Shown piece after piece: positions 53,311-62,215 of a stretch of DNA of 64,000 nt. The translations under genes were made by a program, and so were the position numbers. The first letter of the stretch is position 1; every line of letters starts with the position of its first letter. The stretch covers positions 248,001 to 312,000 of the forward strand of contig CAVSZO010000063.1 of assembly GCA_963732335.1 (NCBI GenBank). Direction: 5' to 3'. The notes below the pieces were generated by a model. It was not told the origin of the DNA, did no database searches, and was given only the letters and a program-made list of their open reading frames with translations. This DNA is from Desertimonas sp963732335. GTDB lineage: Bacteria; Actinomycetota; Acidimicrobiia; Acidimicrobiales; Ilumatobacteraceae.

Positions 53311-53609
53311 CGACAGGGCGGACGTCGTCGACGCGACTCCCGAGCTGACGGGAGAACCATTGTCGGTTACATCGTCATGGTCGACTTGGGTCGCCGAACG
53401 GCGCACAGTTCGCAACATGGCGCCCGCAGACTCGTCGGCACACGTCAAGTCGGCGGTGAGGTGTTACTAGCAGGGCACGAGCCGATCGAAGGTCCGATTG
53501 CGACCGCCGGGTTCACGAATTGGCGGGTTGCCGATCGGCGACGACGCCGAGCGGCCGCTCGACGCGTCCGCGCCCTGGCGTGCCGTTGAGAAACGGTTCG
53601 ACAGCGGCG
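53311..53609. other. intergenic, nothing recognised
   Basis: About 300 bases between convergent genes. No gene or clear terminator is supported. Confidence 0.35.
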
Positions 53610-55088
53610 TCAGGTTAGCGATGCACCGAGCACCCCGGCGATGACGACGGCTGGTATTGATCCGTCGTTGCGCAGCGATACCGTCGTGCCCAGCGTCGTG
53701 GCGGTGCCGTCGGCGACGGTTCCCGCCGTGCCGGCGGCGTCGACGAGGTCACCGCCACTGACGATGACAAGCACCGGCAATTGCGATGTGACCGTGAACG
53801 TCTCGCCCGGGGCGACGACGTCGCGGACGACGTTGACGTCGCGTTGGCCGGCACCGGGTGTGAACGCGTCGACGCCCGTGCCGCCGACGAACGTGAGCCG
53901 GTCCGCGGTCGCCGTAGCTCCGGTGGTAACCGGTGCGGCTGTCCCGGTGGCGCCGGCCGGCACGTACGAGCCCTCGCCGGCGTAGAGCACGGCGAGCAAG
54001 CCGCCGGTGCCCTGCACGAGGATGCCGTCGGGCCCGCCGGCGACGAGGAACATCGGCGGCGAGTCGGTGAACTCGAACGGGAGCGCGGCCCCGTCGAGGT
54101 GTTGGGCGTCCCACACGAAGGTACCGTCGGGGAACGTCACTACGCCTTGGGCGATCACCTCGGCGTGGCCGACCGCCACCGGCCCACCGGAATCGACGAC
54201 GACCGTGCCGACCACCGTCGACGCCGACGAGCCGCCCGGCGGACTCGACGTCGGCGACGTCGCCGTCGTGGCCGTCGCCGTCGTGGCCGTGGTCGCCGTG
54301 GCCGTGGTCGCCGTGGTGCTCGTCGTGTTCGAGGTGGGGCTTGTAGTTGTCGTGGTGTTCGACTCGTCGACGCCGGTGCCGTGCAGCGAGATGGCGAAGT
54401 CCTGGCCGTCGACATCGATGGTGGTCGACGTCGACCATGGGCCTGGTGCCGACGGTGTGAACGTGTACGTGAACTGGCATGACTGACCGCCAGCCAGACT
54501 GACGCCTGCGCAGTTCTGCGATCCGCCGAAGTTGGTCGGGTCGGTCGGCGCGCCGCCGGCATAGTTCGGGGTCAGCGCCGTCGGACTGACGTTGGTGACC
54601 GCGACGGCCATGCTGCTCGTGTCCCCGACCGCCGTATCCGGGAACGACACGTCGGTCGGGGCGACGGTCAGCGGGAACTCGGCGTGACCTGACATCGTGA
54701 TCGAGAAGTTGTCGCCGTCGATGCCGATCGTGGTCGATGACGAGTGATCGCCAGGTGTCGCCGGCTCGAACGTGTAGGTGAACTGGCAGGTCGCGCCAGG
54801 GTCGAGGGCGACGCCGGCACAGTTCTGCGACCCGCCGAAGTTGGTCGGGTCGTTCGGGGCGCCACCGGCGAAGTTGGGAGTCTGGGTCGTGGAACTGCCG
54901 TTGGTGATGGTTACCGCGAGGCTCGAAGTCGACCCGACATAGGTTGCGGGGAACGACAGGGTCGTCGGCGACACGGTGAAGTCCCCCGACGCTGCGCCCA
55001 CCGGTGCGCCGGCTTCCGGGGCAACGGCGATCGCGCAAGCGACTATCACCGCACGGACACCGATTTCCCGACGACGCGCCGCACTCAT
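53610..55088 (-). CDS. secreted protein with two choice-of-anchor D-type Ig-like domains
   Basis: A 492-residue exported protein. Signal peptide region VRAVIVACAIAVAPEAGAPV. Two copies of an about 100-residue Ig-like domain follow (SPTTLSFPATYVGSTSSLAV to NFGGSQNCAGVALDPGATCQ; APTDVSFPDTAVGDTSSMAV to NFGGSQNCAGVSLAGGQSCQ), the choice-of-anchor D/HYDIN-like type, each with a Cys pair. A Thr/Ala linker of low-complexity repeats comes next, and a C-terminal cupin-like domain (VVVDSGGPVAVGHAEVIAQG, SYVPAGATGTAAPVTTGATA) ends the protein. Likely surface-exposed and adhesive or binding. The linker's repeated codons make it prone to length change. Confidence 0.88.
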   Translation of the reverse strand: MSAARRREIGVRAVIVACAIAVAPEAGAPVGAASGDFTVSPTTLSFPATYVGSTSSLAVTITNGSSTTQTPNFAGGAPNDPTNFGGSQNCAGVALDPGATCQFTYTFEPATPGDHSSSTTIGIDGDNFSITMSGHAEFPLTVAPTDVSFPDTAVGDTSSMAVAVTNVSPTALTPNYAGGAPTDPTNFGGSQNCAGVSLAGGQSCQFTYTFTPSAPGPWSTSTTIDVDGQDFAISLHGTGVDESNTTTTTSPTSNTTSTTATTATATTATTATATTATSPTSSPPGGSSASTVVGTVVVDSGGPVAVGHAEVIAQGVVTFPDGTFVWDAQHLDGAALPFEFTDSPPMFLVAGGPDGILVQGTGGLLAVLYAGEGSYVPAGATGTAAPVTTGATATADRLTFVGGTGVDAFTPGAGQRDVNVVRDVVAPGETFTVTSQLPVLVIVSGGDLVDAAGTAGTVADGTATTLGTTVSLRNDGSIPAVVIAGVLGASLT

Positions 55089-55349
55089 GGCTCGACTCTA
55101 TGAAGCACACAGTCGCCGGACGTAGTCGGCGTGAATGCCGTTCGCAGGTCCGGAACTACCCGACAGCAGGGCGCCCTTGACGTGGGCGCGGTGTGCACGA
55201 TACCGAACTGCGCCGAACGCCGCTCATTTCATACGACGGCACGCGCCAATCAAGCATGGACGTGTCGGACGGTTCGAGCCCGTCGGTGACTTGCACGGGG
55301 ACGGACATCGCGGTCGTCGTTGGGGTTCGTTGACGGTGATGATGGTGGG

Positions 55350-56123
55350 ATGGCTGTGGTCGCGTTCCAGGGTCTGCGACCTGCGCTCGGCGTCGAGCAC
55401 ACCGAATGGGTGGTTGCGTCATTGATCGAACCGCCCGGTGTCGCGTTTCGTGTCCCTGACAGCTTCGAGCGGATCGTGCGTATTCACCACCCGCTCGCCG
55501 ACGGCCACCGCTGGGCCGACACCCCATGGAGCGACCTGCTCACCGCCGGCGAGACGAAGCTGCCGCACCCGGGCACCTCCGACGTACCAGCCGAGCTGGG
55601 CTGCCTCGATCCGGCGATCGTGGATCGGCTTGTCCCTGCACTTACCGAGGTCACATCGACACCAGCGTCGTGTCACTACGCGATCTGGTCAGGCTGGGGA
55701 TGGTTGCACGCTGGTTCGGTCCACGTGTTGGTGGCTTCGCTCGGTCGCGCGAGACCGTGGACGAGAATCTCTCGGCGGCGGGAACGAAATCATGCGCAAC
55801 GTCAGCTGGACGAGGTGATGCTCCCCGTACGCGAGACACTCCAACAGTGCCCGGTGCTGCCGTGGTGGGGTGGCCGCGACCTGCTGCTCCTCGACGGCCC
55901 CGTCACCGCTGTCGCTAGCGTCGGCACGCCGCAGTTCGCCCTCGATCAAACCGGGATCCGACGGCTGAGCCCACAGTGGTGGTGGCCGGCGGACCGAGCC
56001 TGGTTTCTCGCCACCGACATCGACGACCCGTGGACCTACCTCGCCGGACCAGCAGAACTCATCGAGTCGATCGCCGACGGCGATCTCGACACGGTGCTCG
56101 TCGATCGCGATGACCGGTGGTGA
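55350..56123 (+). CDS. conserved hypothetical protein
   Basis: About 257 residues, cytoplasmic, Trp- and Pro-rich. Landmarks are FQGLRPALGVEHTEWVVASL, HHPLADGHRWADTPWSDLLT, HYAIWSGWGWLHAG, RVRETLQQC-type helix with LPWWGGRDLLLLDG, and SPQWWWPADRAWFLATDIDD. The repeated WW/WGW patterns and the AELIESIADGDLDTVL ending suggest a defined globular family seen in actinobacteria without known function. The start could be 55320 or 55350. An accidental TTCGAGC T-arm-like palindrome lies upstream at 55268. Confidence 0.8.
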   Translation: MAVVAFQGLRPALGVEHTEWVVASLIEPPGVAFRVPDSFERIVRIHHPLADGHRWADTPWSDLLTAGETKLPHPGTSDVPAELGCLDPAIVDRLVPALTEVTSTPASCHYAIWSGWGWLHAGSVHVLVASLGRARPWTRISRRRERNHAQRQLDEVMLPVRETLQQCPVLPWWGGRDLLLLDGPVTAVASVGTPQFALDQTGIRRLSPQWWWPADRAWFLATDIDDPWTYLAGPAELIESIADGDLDTVLVDRDDRW

Positions 56124-56372
56124 CCCGGCGTCGGTCTCGTCCCCATCGCCACAAGGCGAAACGCCGCAATTCCGATCAAGCGTCAGCCCGGATTCTCGTT
56201 GAGCCGGACTACCCGACGCGCCAGTCGGAGCTTGATGGAATCGTCCCGGGGGCGCCCGCCACAAGGTCGAGGATCGATCCAGGGTGTGGCGGTTCTGGAT
56301 CGCCGGCGGGCCTTCTCTTTGGTGTTGGAGTGGCCGAACATCGGCGGTTGGGGCGCTCGGTTGTGTTGCAGG

Positions 56373-57725
56373 TCATTGGTGTGCGGCGAGGATGGTCCAT
56401 GTGCCAGCGATGCCCTTGAGGCTGTGCTGGCCGTGGTTGGTGAAGGTGAGGCCGGAGCCGGCGACGAGGTCGCGCACGGTGGAGGTGGTGAGAACTTCGC
56501 CGGGTCCGGCGAGGGCGCAGACGCGGGCGCCGATGTGCACGGCGATGCCGGTGATGCCGTCACCCATCAGTTCAATCTCGCCGGTGTGCACTCCGGTGCG
56601 GACTCGGATGCCGAGTGGTTCGGTTGCGGCGTTGATCGCGAAGCCGCAGCGTATGGCGCGGGCCGGTCCGTCGAAGGTGGCGAGGAAGTCGTCCCCGCGG
56701 GTGTCGATCTCGCGGCCGCGGAAGCGGGCCAGCTCGTCGCGTACAACGGCGCGGAAGTGGTCGAGGAGTTCGCGCCAGCCGCGGTCGCCGAGTTCGCTGG
56801 CACGTTCGGTCGAGCCGACGATGTCGGTGAACAGCACTGCGGCGAGGACCCGGTCGGTCGGTACGGCGGAGCGCACGCCGGTGAGGAGCTGCTCGGTCGC
56901 CGCCGCCAGTTGAGCGGCGTAGTCGGCGCCGAATGGGGCCATGTCTGCCCCGGGCACGCTGACCACCTGCGCGTCTGTCAGATGCTCGGCGAGGTAACGG
57001 GCGCCGTCGCCTCGCCAGGGAACCGCTTCGGGATACGTGATGAGGGTGGGAGCGTGTACCAGCGGAAGCACCTCGCGCACGTCAGAGTCGTAGTAGGCGC
57101 CCACTTCGGCGACAGCCGCGCTCTTGCTGGCACTCAACTGCTCCATCCGGGCGAGCGTGCGCGGCCAGTCCTTCTCGCCGACCCGGCTCGGCGCGCCAGC
57201 GTAAAGGAACGATGGTTGGTCGAGATCGCCCCAGCGTGCACGCAGTGCCTTCAGCGTTCGATCCCGTGCCTCGATCGACATCCCCCACGGATAGTCGTCG
57301 GCGTGCAGGTAGCGGGCAACGGTGTCGCTGAGAATCAGAGCAGTGACCCTTTCGGGATGCAGCGCCGCACACAACAACGCAACCTGCCCGCCCGACGCAG
57401 CGCCGTAGAGGGCGGAGCGGTCCGAACCGACGGCATCCATCACCGCCAGCACGTCTGACACTTGTTGTTCCAGCGGCGGCGTATCACCCGCGACCACCGG
57501 ATCGGACATGCCCATTCCGCGCTTGTCGAGCCGAATCAGCCGAGCAAACGATGCCAGCCGGTCGAAAAACCCGGCGACGACCGGGTCCAGCGTCGTCGCC
57601 ACCAAACTAGTGATCGTCCGTGGCACGCACACGAGATCGACCGGTCCACCGCCGCGGACCTCGTAGGCGATCGCCACGCCCTCGACATCGATGTAGCGGA
57701 CCTCGGGAAACGCCCCACTCATCAT
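56373..57725 (-). CDS. alpha/beta hydrolase-adenylate/guanylate cyclase fusion
   Basis: A 450-residue two-domain protein. The N-terminal 270 residues form an alpha/beta hydrolase (DLVCVPRTITSLVATTLDPV, SALYGAASGGQVALLCAALH with the nucleophile Ser, and a His near APFGADYAAQL). The C-terminal 170 residues are a class III nucleotide cyclase catalytic domain: LAAVLFTDIVGSTERASELG (metal Asp), EIDTRGDDFLATFDGPARAI (second metal Asp) and GVHTGEIELMGDGITGIAVH. Such hydrolase-cyclase fusions occur in actinobacteria; the hydrolase part may sense a small molecule and set cAMP production. No effector gene is adjacent. Confidence 0.92.
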   Translation of the reverse strand: MMSGAFPEVRYIDVEGVAIAYEVRGGGPVDLVCVPRTITSLVATTLDPVVAGFFDRLASFARLIRLDKRGMGMSDPVVAGDTPPLEQQVSDVLAVMDAVGSDRSALYGAASGGQVALLCAALHPERVTALILSDTVARYLHADDYPWGMSIEARDRTLKALRARWGDLDQPSFLYAGAPSRVGEKDWPRTLARMEQLSASKSAAVAEVGAYYDSDVREVLPLVHAPTLITYPEAVPWRGDGARYLAEHLTDAQVVSVPGADMAPFGADYAAQLAAATEQLLTGVRSAVPTDRVLAAVLFTDIVGSTERASELGDRGWRELLDHFRAVVRDELARFRGREIDTRGDDFLATFDGPARAIRCGFAINAATEPLGIRVRTGVHTGEIELMGDGITGIAVHIGARVCALAGPGEVLTTSTVRDLVAGSGLTFTNHGQHSLKGIAGTWTILAAHQ

Positions 57726-57800
57726 CGACGACTACCGTGCATCACACCCTCACTCTTGCCCCGAAGCGCGCTGGCCGATGCTCGGCGCCGATGTGTGAGC

Positions 57801-58310
57801 TCAGCGCCCGGCGAGGACTGCGGCGGCGTCCTCCGCACTCATCGGCGGTCCCACCGGGGTGAGGTCGTGACCGACAGCGACCCGTGCCAGCTCGTCGGGA
57901 GGCGGGACGATCGGTTGATCCGGCAGCACTCGCCCCTCGGCAGGGACGCCGACGTGCCGGATCAGATCGCGGAAGGTGGCGTTGTCGTGCACGAGCAAGA
58001 TGCGCGCCGGTCGATCACCGACGACGCGGAAGGTATGTGGCACACCACGCGGCATCGACACCCAATGTCCGGCACCGACCACCGACACCTCGTCGCCACA
58101 ACGCACGACCATCTCGCCGTCGAGGACGTACCACGTGTCGTCGAGGTCGTCGTGAACGTGCAACGGTGCAGAGGAGCCGGCCGGCAACGTCATCTCCATC
58201 ACGATCGTCTCCATCCCCGGTGCGCAGCGATGCTCGACGACAAGAAGGTCGAGGAACCACCACGCCGGCGGCAGGTCACCGCGCGGGTCATCAATCACTG
58301 CTGCGGTCAT
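57801..58310 (-). CDS. cupin-domain protein
   Basis: A 169-residue single cupin. The two signature motifs are PLHVHDDLDDTWYVLDGEMV (G-x5-H-x-H-x3,4-E type) and GHWVSMPRGVPHTFRVVG, giving the metal-binding His/Glu set of a beta-barrel. It could be an enzyme or a sensor domain; no further assignment is possible. The ATG at 58310 opens directly into the fold. Its upstream gap holds repeat copies. Confidence 0.9.
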   Translation of the reverse strand: MTAAVIDDPRGDLPPAWWFLDLLVVEHRCAPGMETIVMEMTLPAGSSAPLHVHDDLDDTWYVLDGEMVVRCGDEVSVVGAGHWVSMPRGVPHTFRVVGDRPARILLVHDNATFRDLIRHVGVPAEGRVLPDQPIVPPPDELARVAVGHDLTPVGPPMSAEDAAAVLAGR

Positions 58311-59221
58311 CTCACACCTACCTTCCTGGAGGTGCGGAAGCGAACACTCGGACCCGCACGCAGGCTGCCCGGATCCTCACGCCGCTCAGGCCGCCCTACA
58401 AGCAGATCATACGGTAAACGTCGAGCAAGAATCGCAACCAACGCACGGGCCTCGGACGCTGCTGTCAATCGGCTCGCAACGGGTCCGCGACAAGACCTTC
58501 ACAGGTCTGCTCGTCGCCGGATACGACGACCTGAATCTGCCAAGCGACGCCAACTCGAACCCGAGGCAGGACCGAGTTCGCAACCGAACGTTCACGCCCG
58601 AACGACAGCACCTGACAACGCGAAGAGGCGCACGACCGCGCCCAGCAGGCATGCTTGCGTGGAGCGGCGCTGGCACTGGCCTCAGTGGCCGATTTGCGGT
58701 TGGGCAGCCGCGGGTTGTGGCCGTCGCCGAGGCAACCAGCACCGCCGAAAGTCCAGCGACGGCGGCGGCAACGTGGACGACGCTGCCCGTGTAGATTCCG
58801 AGCAACGAGACCAGGCCGGCGCGCCGTCCCTGTGTGGCAGCTCGCGCCATGAGCTACAGCACGGCGGTGGCGTCGCCATGCACCGGTGACTCACCACATC
58901 GGGTACGAGCATCGAACCGGCGGGCTCCAACCTCGCCCTGCGACCGCCGACGTCGATTCGGTGAGGTTCTCGCAACCCGTGCCGTCGTGGAACGCGACAG
59001 CACTGGACCCAAGGGCGGGTGAACAGCGAACGACACGCCCGAATGGCGGTTGCGCTCTGCCGACCCGACAGCCAACGGCCTGGCTCGCCGACGTCGGCAA
59101 GAAAGTCGGCTGGGACGAAGCCCTGGTGAAGCACCCGGAGGTCCTGCCTTGATCGGCCCGGCGCTGCGACCATGGATGTGGGGACTTCGAGAGGGGGAAG
59201 TGTCCCTCTTTGGGGCCGTCG
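58311..59221. other. intergenic with two repeat copies and a WLADV-type peptide
   Basis: Two copies lie here: 58583-58662 (GCAACCGAACGTTCACGCCC ... CCCAGCAGGCATGC) and 59018-59060 (CAGCGAACGACACGCCCGAA then TGGCGGTTGC). After the second, a + frame reads AWLADVGKKVGWDEALVKHP and stops at 59152. A minus-strand frame through the first copy starts MPAGRGRAPLRVVRCC; such frames arise in several copies and are probably coincidental. No recognised gene. Confidence 0.4.
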
Positions 59222-60049
59222 TCAGACGGCGAGGAGCCGTTTGGCGGGGCCGTGGAGGCTGGTGACGGCCCGATGCACGAGTCGGCGGGCGGCTTCGGCA
59301 GTGACGCCGAGGCTCTCGCCGACCTCACGGAAGCTCTTGCGCTCACCGTCGAGGAGCCCGAAGCGGGCCTCGACGGCATAGCGGGCGCGCCCGTCGAGCG
59401 TGCCGAGCAACTCGTCGAGCAGGTCGCCGTCGACCATCGACATCACCGCGTCCTCCGGCGTGCCCTCACCATTCGCTATCAGGTCACCGAGCGTGGCATC
59501 ACCGTCGTGACCGACGGTCTTGTCGAGCGACACGGTGGTGGTCAGGCGGTGCAGCTCGGCGTTCGCCTGGTCGAGCGTCTCGCCGTCACCGGACGCCTGG
59601 CGCAGGGCAGCACGCAGGCTGGCGGACCGATCGCCGGGAATGCGGATCAGGCTGGCCTTCTGGTCGAGCGCCCGGCCGATCGCCTGGCGGATCCAGAACG
59701 TCGCGTAGGTCGAGAACTTGAAGCCCCGCCGCCAGTCGAACTTGTCGACGGCGTGCTCGAGGCCGAGGTTGCCCTCCTGGATCAGGTCGAGCAGATCCAT
59801 CCCCTGGGGCAGCGGGTAGCGCCGGGCGATCGACACGACGAGACGCAGGTTGGAGCGGATGAAGCGGTCCTTGGCGTTGGCGGCGGCGGCGACTGCGTTC
59901 TTCAACGCCACGCCGCGCTTGCCGTTGGCCAGCTGCTCGGCCGCCTCGCGGCCCTCCTCGACGACACGCGACAGGTGGCGCTCGTCCTCGGCAGTGAGCA
60001 AGGGGACCTTGCCAATGTCGTTCAGGTACAAACCGATGGAGTCATTCAT
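59222..60049 (-). CDS. RNA polymerase sigma-70 family factor (group 2, HrdB-like)
   Basis: A 275-residue sigma factor. Region 1.2 is SIGLYLNDIGKVPLLTAEDE, region 2 includes NLRLVVSIARRYPLPQGMDL, LDLIQEGNLGLEHAVDKFDW and FKFSTYATFWIRQAIGRALD, and region 4 has SFREVGESLGVTAEAARRLV. The acidic region 1.1 of primary factors is missing, so this is an alternative group 2 factor rather than the housekeeping one. It probably governs stress or stationary-phase promoters. The 5' gap to the divergent hypothetical gene holds an operator-like inverted repeat. Confidence 0.93.
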   Translation of the reverse strand: MNDSIGLYLNDIGKVPLLTAEDERHLSRVVEEGREAAEQLANGKRGVALKNAVAAAANAKDRFIRSNLRLVVSIARRYPLPQGMDLLDLIQEGNLGLEHAVDKFDWRRGFKFSTYATFWIRQAIGRALDQKASLIRIPGDRSASLRAALRQASGDGETLDQANAELHRLTTTVSLDKTVGHDGDATLGDLIANGEGTPEDAVMSMVDGDLLDELLGTLDGRARYAVEARFGLLDGERKSFREVGESLGVTAEAARRLVHRAVTSLHGPAKRLLAV

Positions 60050-60134
60050 TGTGTAGTGATCAACCGTTCGTGATGTGACTGGGCTGGCGTCCGCCCGCCA
60101 GCCCGGTCAATGAGCATGACTATGACAGAACCAT

Positions 60135-60149
60135 GGTTGAATGTCAACC
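60135..60149. promoter_or_regulatory. operator-like inverted repeat
   Basis: GGTTGA-ATG-TCAACC, six-base perfect arms with a three-base centre, lies between the divergent sigma-factor gene and the gene at 60226, 86 bases before one start and 77 before the other. A symmetric repeat in a divergent control region is a likely binding site for a dimeric regulator; none is identified. Confidence 0.4.
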
Positions 60150-60225
60150 CCTGTCTCCAACAAACACGGGTAAGTATTGGGCAAGAGCCAATTCTCGGCA
60201 CTGGAACGTGCTAAGGTCCCGTTCT

Positions 60226-60735
60226 ATGACGACCGATGTGAAACGACGAGCCGGCGTAATTACCGTCGGCCCACCCGACGGACCACAGGTCAAGATCCCC
60301 ACCGCCTACACGATCACGGTCACCGGCGAAGCGCCCTACGACCTCCGCCTCGACGTCACCTGGGACTCCAACCTCGGCCGCCACACCCTCCACGAACTGA
60401 CCATCACCGAACAACCCGGCGGGGTCTACGTCCGCATGTCCCAGATCAGCCAGATCGCCCTCGCCGAACTCATCGAGCGCAGTCTCGTGACCGACGTCCT
60501 CGGCGGACCCGCTGGCTGGCAGAAACTCGTCGCTGAACATGACGACGACGATCCCGTCGCCGTCGACGCCCTCGTCTACCTGCTCTCCCACGCCCTCGGC
60601 GGGCAAAGTCCGTCGGCGACAATCGCCATCGCACGAGGACTGTCACCGGCCAGCGGACCGAAACGGGCCGCCCACGCCCGACAAGCCGGACTCATCCCGC
60701 CCGCCGCAGAACCCGGCAAAGCATCCGCCTCGTAG
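60226..60735 (+). CDS. hypothetical protein divergent from sigma factor
   Basis: A 169-residue protein with a beta-rich N-terminal domain (PTAYTITVTGEAPYDLRLDV, TLHELTITEQPGGVYVRMSQ) and a helical C-terminal part (LIERSLVTDVLGGPAGWQKL, ATIAIARGLSPASGPKRAAH, ARQAGLIPP). The final 45 residues look like a small DNA-binding domain of the type A-T-I-A-x-A-R-G, but I cannot assign a family. The ATG at 60226 fits; an upstream frame extension has no character. Its divergent position makes a link to the sigma factor plausible. Confidence 0.75.
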   Translation: MTTDVKRRAGVITVGPPDGPQVKIPTAYTITVTGEAPYDLRLDVTWDSNLGRHTLHELTITEQPGGVYVRMSQISQIALAELIERSLVTDVLGGPAGWQKLVAEHDDDDPVAVDALVYLLSHALGGQSPSATIAIARGLSPASGPKRAAHARQAGLIPPAAEPGKASAS

Positions 60736-61121
60736 GGACACAACCGTTACCCGTTCAATACGCGATTCTCGTTGAGCACCCCGCGCTCCCGTCCAGGACC
60801 GCCCGACCTGATCGAGGACCCACGGCGATGACGACACGCTCGGCGCGCAGACCCAGGCGTCGAGCAGCCAGCGCACGATGGGAGCAAGAAGGTCGCCGTT
60901 TCCGTCGAGTCCGATGACGTCGAGGCGATCCTGGCCGCGATCGCCTCTCCACCCCCGGGGACTGCTCGCGGCGAAGGAGCGGCACGGGGTCATGGTGCCC
61001 CTCACGGCATACGTCGAGAGGTAGTCGTCGGAACACATCCGGTAGCGGCCACCCTGCTTCGTTTCAGCCGAGCGAGCGCCGATGCCCTCATCAGGGCAAT
61101 ATGTCGCGCTCGCCAGAGGTA
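60736..61121. other. intergenic, nothing supported
   Basis: A minus-strand stretch (RLDVIGLDGNGDLLAPIVRW then LLDAWVCAP) looks more protein-like than its surroundings but has no recognised family, no start signal and is interrupted. It may be a gene remnant. Confidence 0.25.
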
Positions 61122-62162
61122 TCACCGGCCGAACTCGATGACGACTTTGATGTCGTCTGGTTCCCTGACGAGGGCATCGACGACAGCATCCGGGGGAACC
61201 CGGCGGGTGACGAGTTGTTGCAGCCACGTCGGGTCCGCTTTGGCGAGCGCCTTGGCCGCCCGATAGTAGTGACGACGGTTGGCGTTGACGGAGCCAAAGA
61301 TGACCAGGTTGTTGAGCACGGCGTCGTTGGCAAGCCCTCGAGACTGCAGCATCTCTGACGACGGCGCACCAATCCCGGTGAGACAGACGACGCCGCCCGC
61401 TGCCACGGCGTGCGCCGCGTCGAGGATGAGCGACGCGACGCCCGTGCACTCGATGACGATGTCAGGGGACAAGCCGAGGTCCGTGATCGACCCGGTGTGA
61501 TAGGTAGCCCCGAGCTGCTCGACCAGCGCCGGCTTGGGGCCAGTGGTCACTCGGTCGAGCACATGTACCTCCCTGCCGAGCTGCACCCCGATCAAGGCGG
61601 CCAGCAGTCCAATCGGCCCGGCACCGACGACGAGCACGGTGTGCGGCTCCCAGAACGTCCGCTGGCCGATCATCACGATCTGCGCCCATGCCTTGGCCAC
61701 GACGGTTGTCGGTTCCAACAGGACGCCCAGGTGGCCCAGCTTTGCATCGACGCGGACGAGGTACTCCGGCTCGATCCGCCACCGCTCGGACATGAACCCG
61801 TGCACCTGCTTGATTCCCCGCTCGGTGTACCCGCCGTTGGAGCACATGTCCCACTCACCCACGGCGCAGTTCGGGCACGGTGTCGGATCGGGGCGGCGCA
61901 CGATACCGACGACATGATCACCTACCGCCAATCCGGTCGGTCCCGGATCGATCACCCGGCCCAGCGACTCGTGGCCGAGGATCAGCCGCTCCTCACCAGG
62001 TGGTGCCCAGCCGTAGCTGCCGTTGGCGATCTCGGCATCGGTACCACAGACACCCACCGCCAGCGCCTCCACGACCACCGACCCCAGCGCAACACTCGGC
62101 TCGGCGACATCGTCGAGCGTCGCTGAACCCGCCGTACCAGGCACGACGGTCACTGCCTGCAT
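61122..62162 (-). CDS. zinc-dependent glucose 1-dehydrogenase (archaeal-type MDR)
   Basis: A 346-residue medium-chain dehydrogenase. Catalytic zinc region ALAVGVCGTDAEIANG and LILGHESLGRVIDPG; structural cysteines in DPTPCPNCAVGEWDMCSNGG; Rossmann motif TVLVVGAGPIGLLAALIGVQ; C-terminal domain with LANDAVLNNLVIFGSVNANR, typical of the Glu_dehyd_C group of Haloferax/Thermoplasma-like glucose dehydrogenases. It would oxidise glucose (or a related aldose) to the lactone with NAD(P), first step of a non-phosphorylating pathway, but a gluconate dehydratase is absent here. The ATG at 62162 has GAGGAGG five bases upstream. Confidence 0.93.
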   Translation of the reverse strand: MQAVTVVPGTAGSATLDDVAEPSVALGSVVVEALAVGVCGTDAEIANGSYGWAPPGEERLILGHESLGRVIDPGPTGLAVGDHVVGIVRRPDPTPCPNCAVGEWDMCSNGGYTERGIKQVHGFMSERWRIEPEYLVRVDAKLGHLGVLLEPTTVVAKAWAQIVMIGQRTFWEPHTVLVVGAGPIGLLAALIGVQLGREVHVLDRVTTGPKPALVEQLGATYHTGSITDLGLSPDIVIECTGVASLILDAAHAVAAGGVVCLTGIGAPSSEMLQSRGLANDAVLNNLVIFGSVNANRRHYYRAAKALAKADPTWLQQLVTRRVPPDAVVDALVREPDDIKVVIEFGR

Positions 62163-62215
62163 AATCACCTCCTCGCCAGCCCCGGCCCCCGCGGCATCTG
62201 CTCAGATTAGGGCGC

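Noticed and set aside
55268..55284. GACGG-TTCGAGC-CCGTC, a perfect tRNA T-arm look-alike
   Set aside because: No matching acceptor stem, anticodon arm or D-arm is found within 80 bases upstream; it is a chance palindrome.
51478..56300. Shared GATCCAGGGTGT sequences near 51.50 and 56.28 kb as insertion-sequence ends
   Set aside because: Similarity covers only about 15 bases, with no inverted partner or transposase nearby.
10761..59060. The dispersed repeats as classical integron attC sites
   Set aside because: The conserved GTTRRRY/RYYYAAC cores are not consistently present, no integrase is in the window, and multi-gene blocks in both orientations lie between copies. Kept as an open question only.
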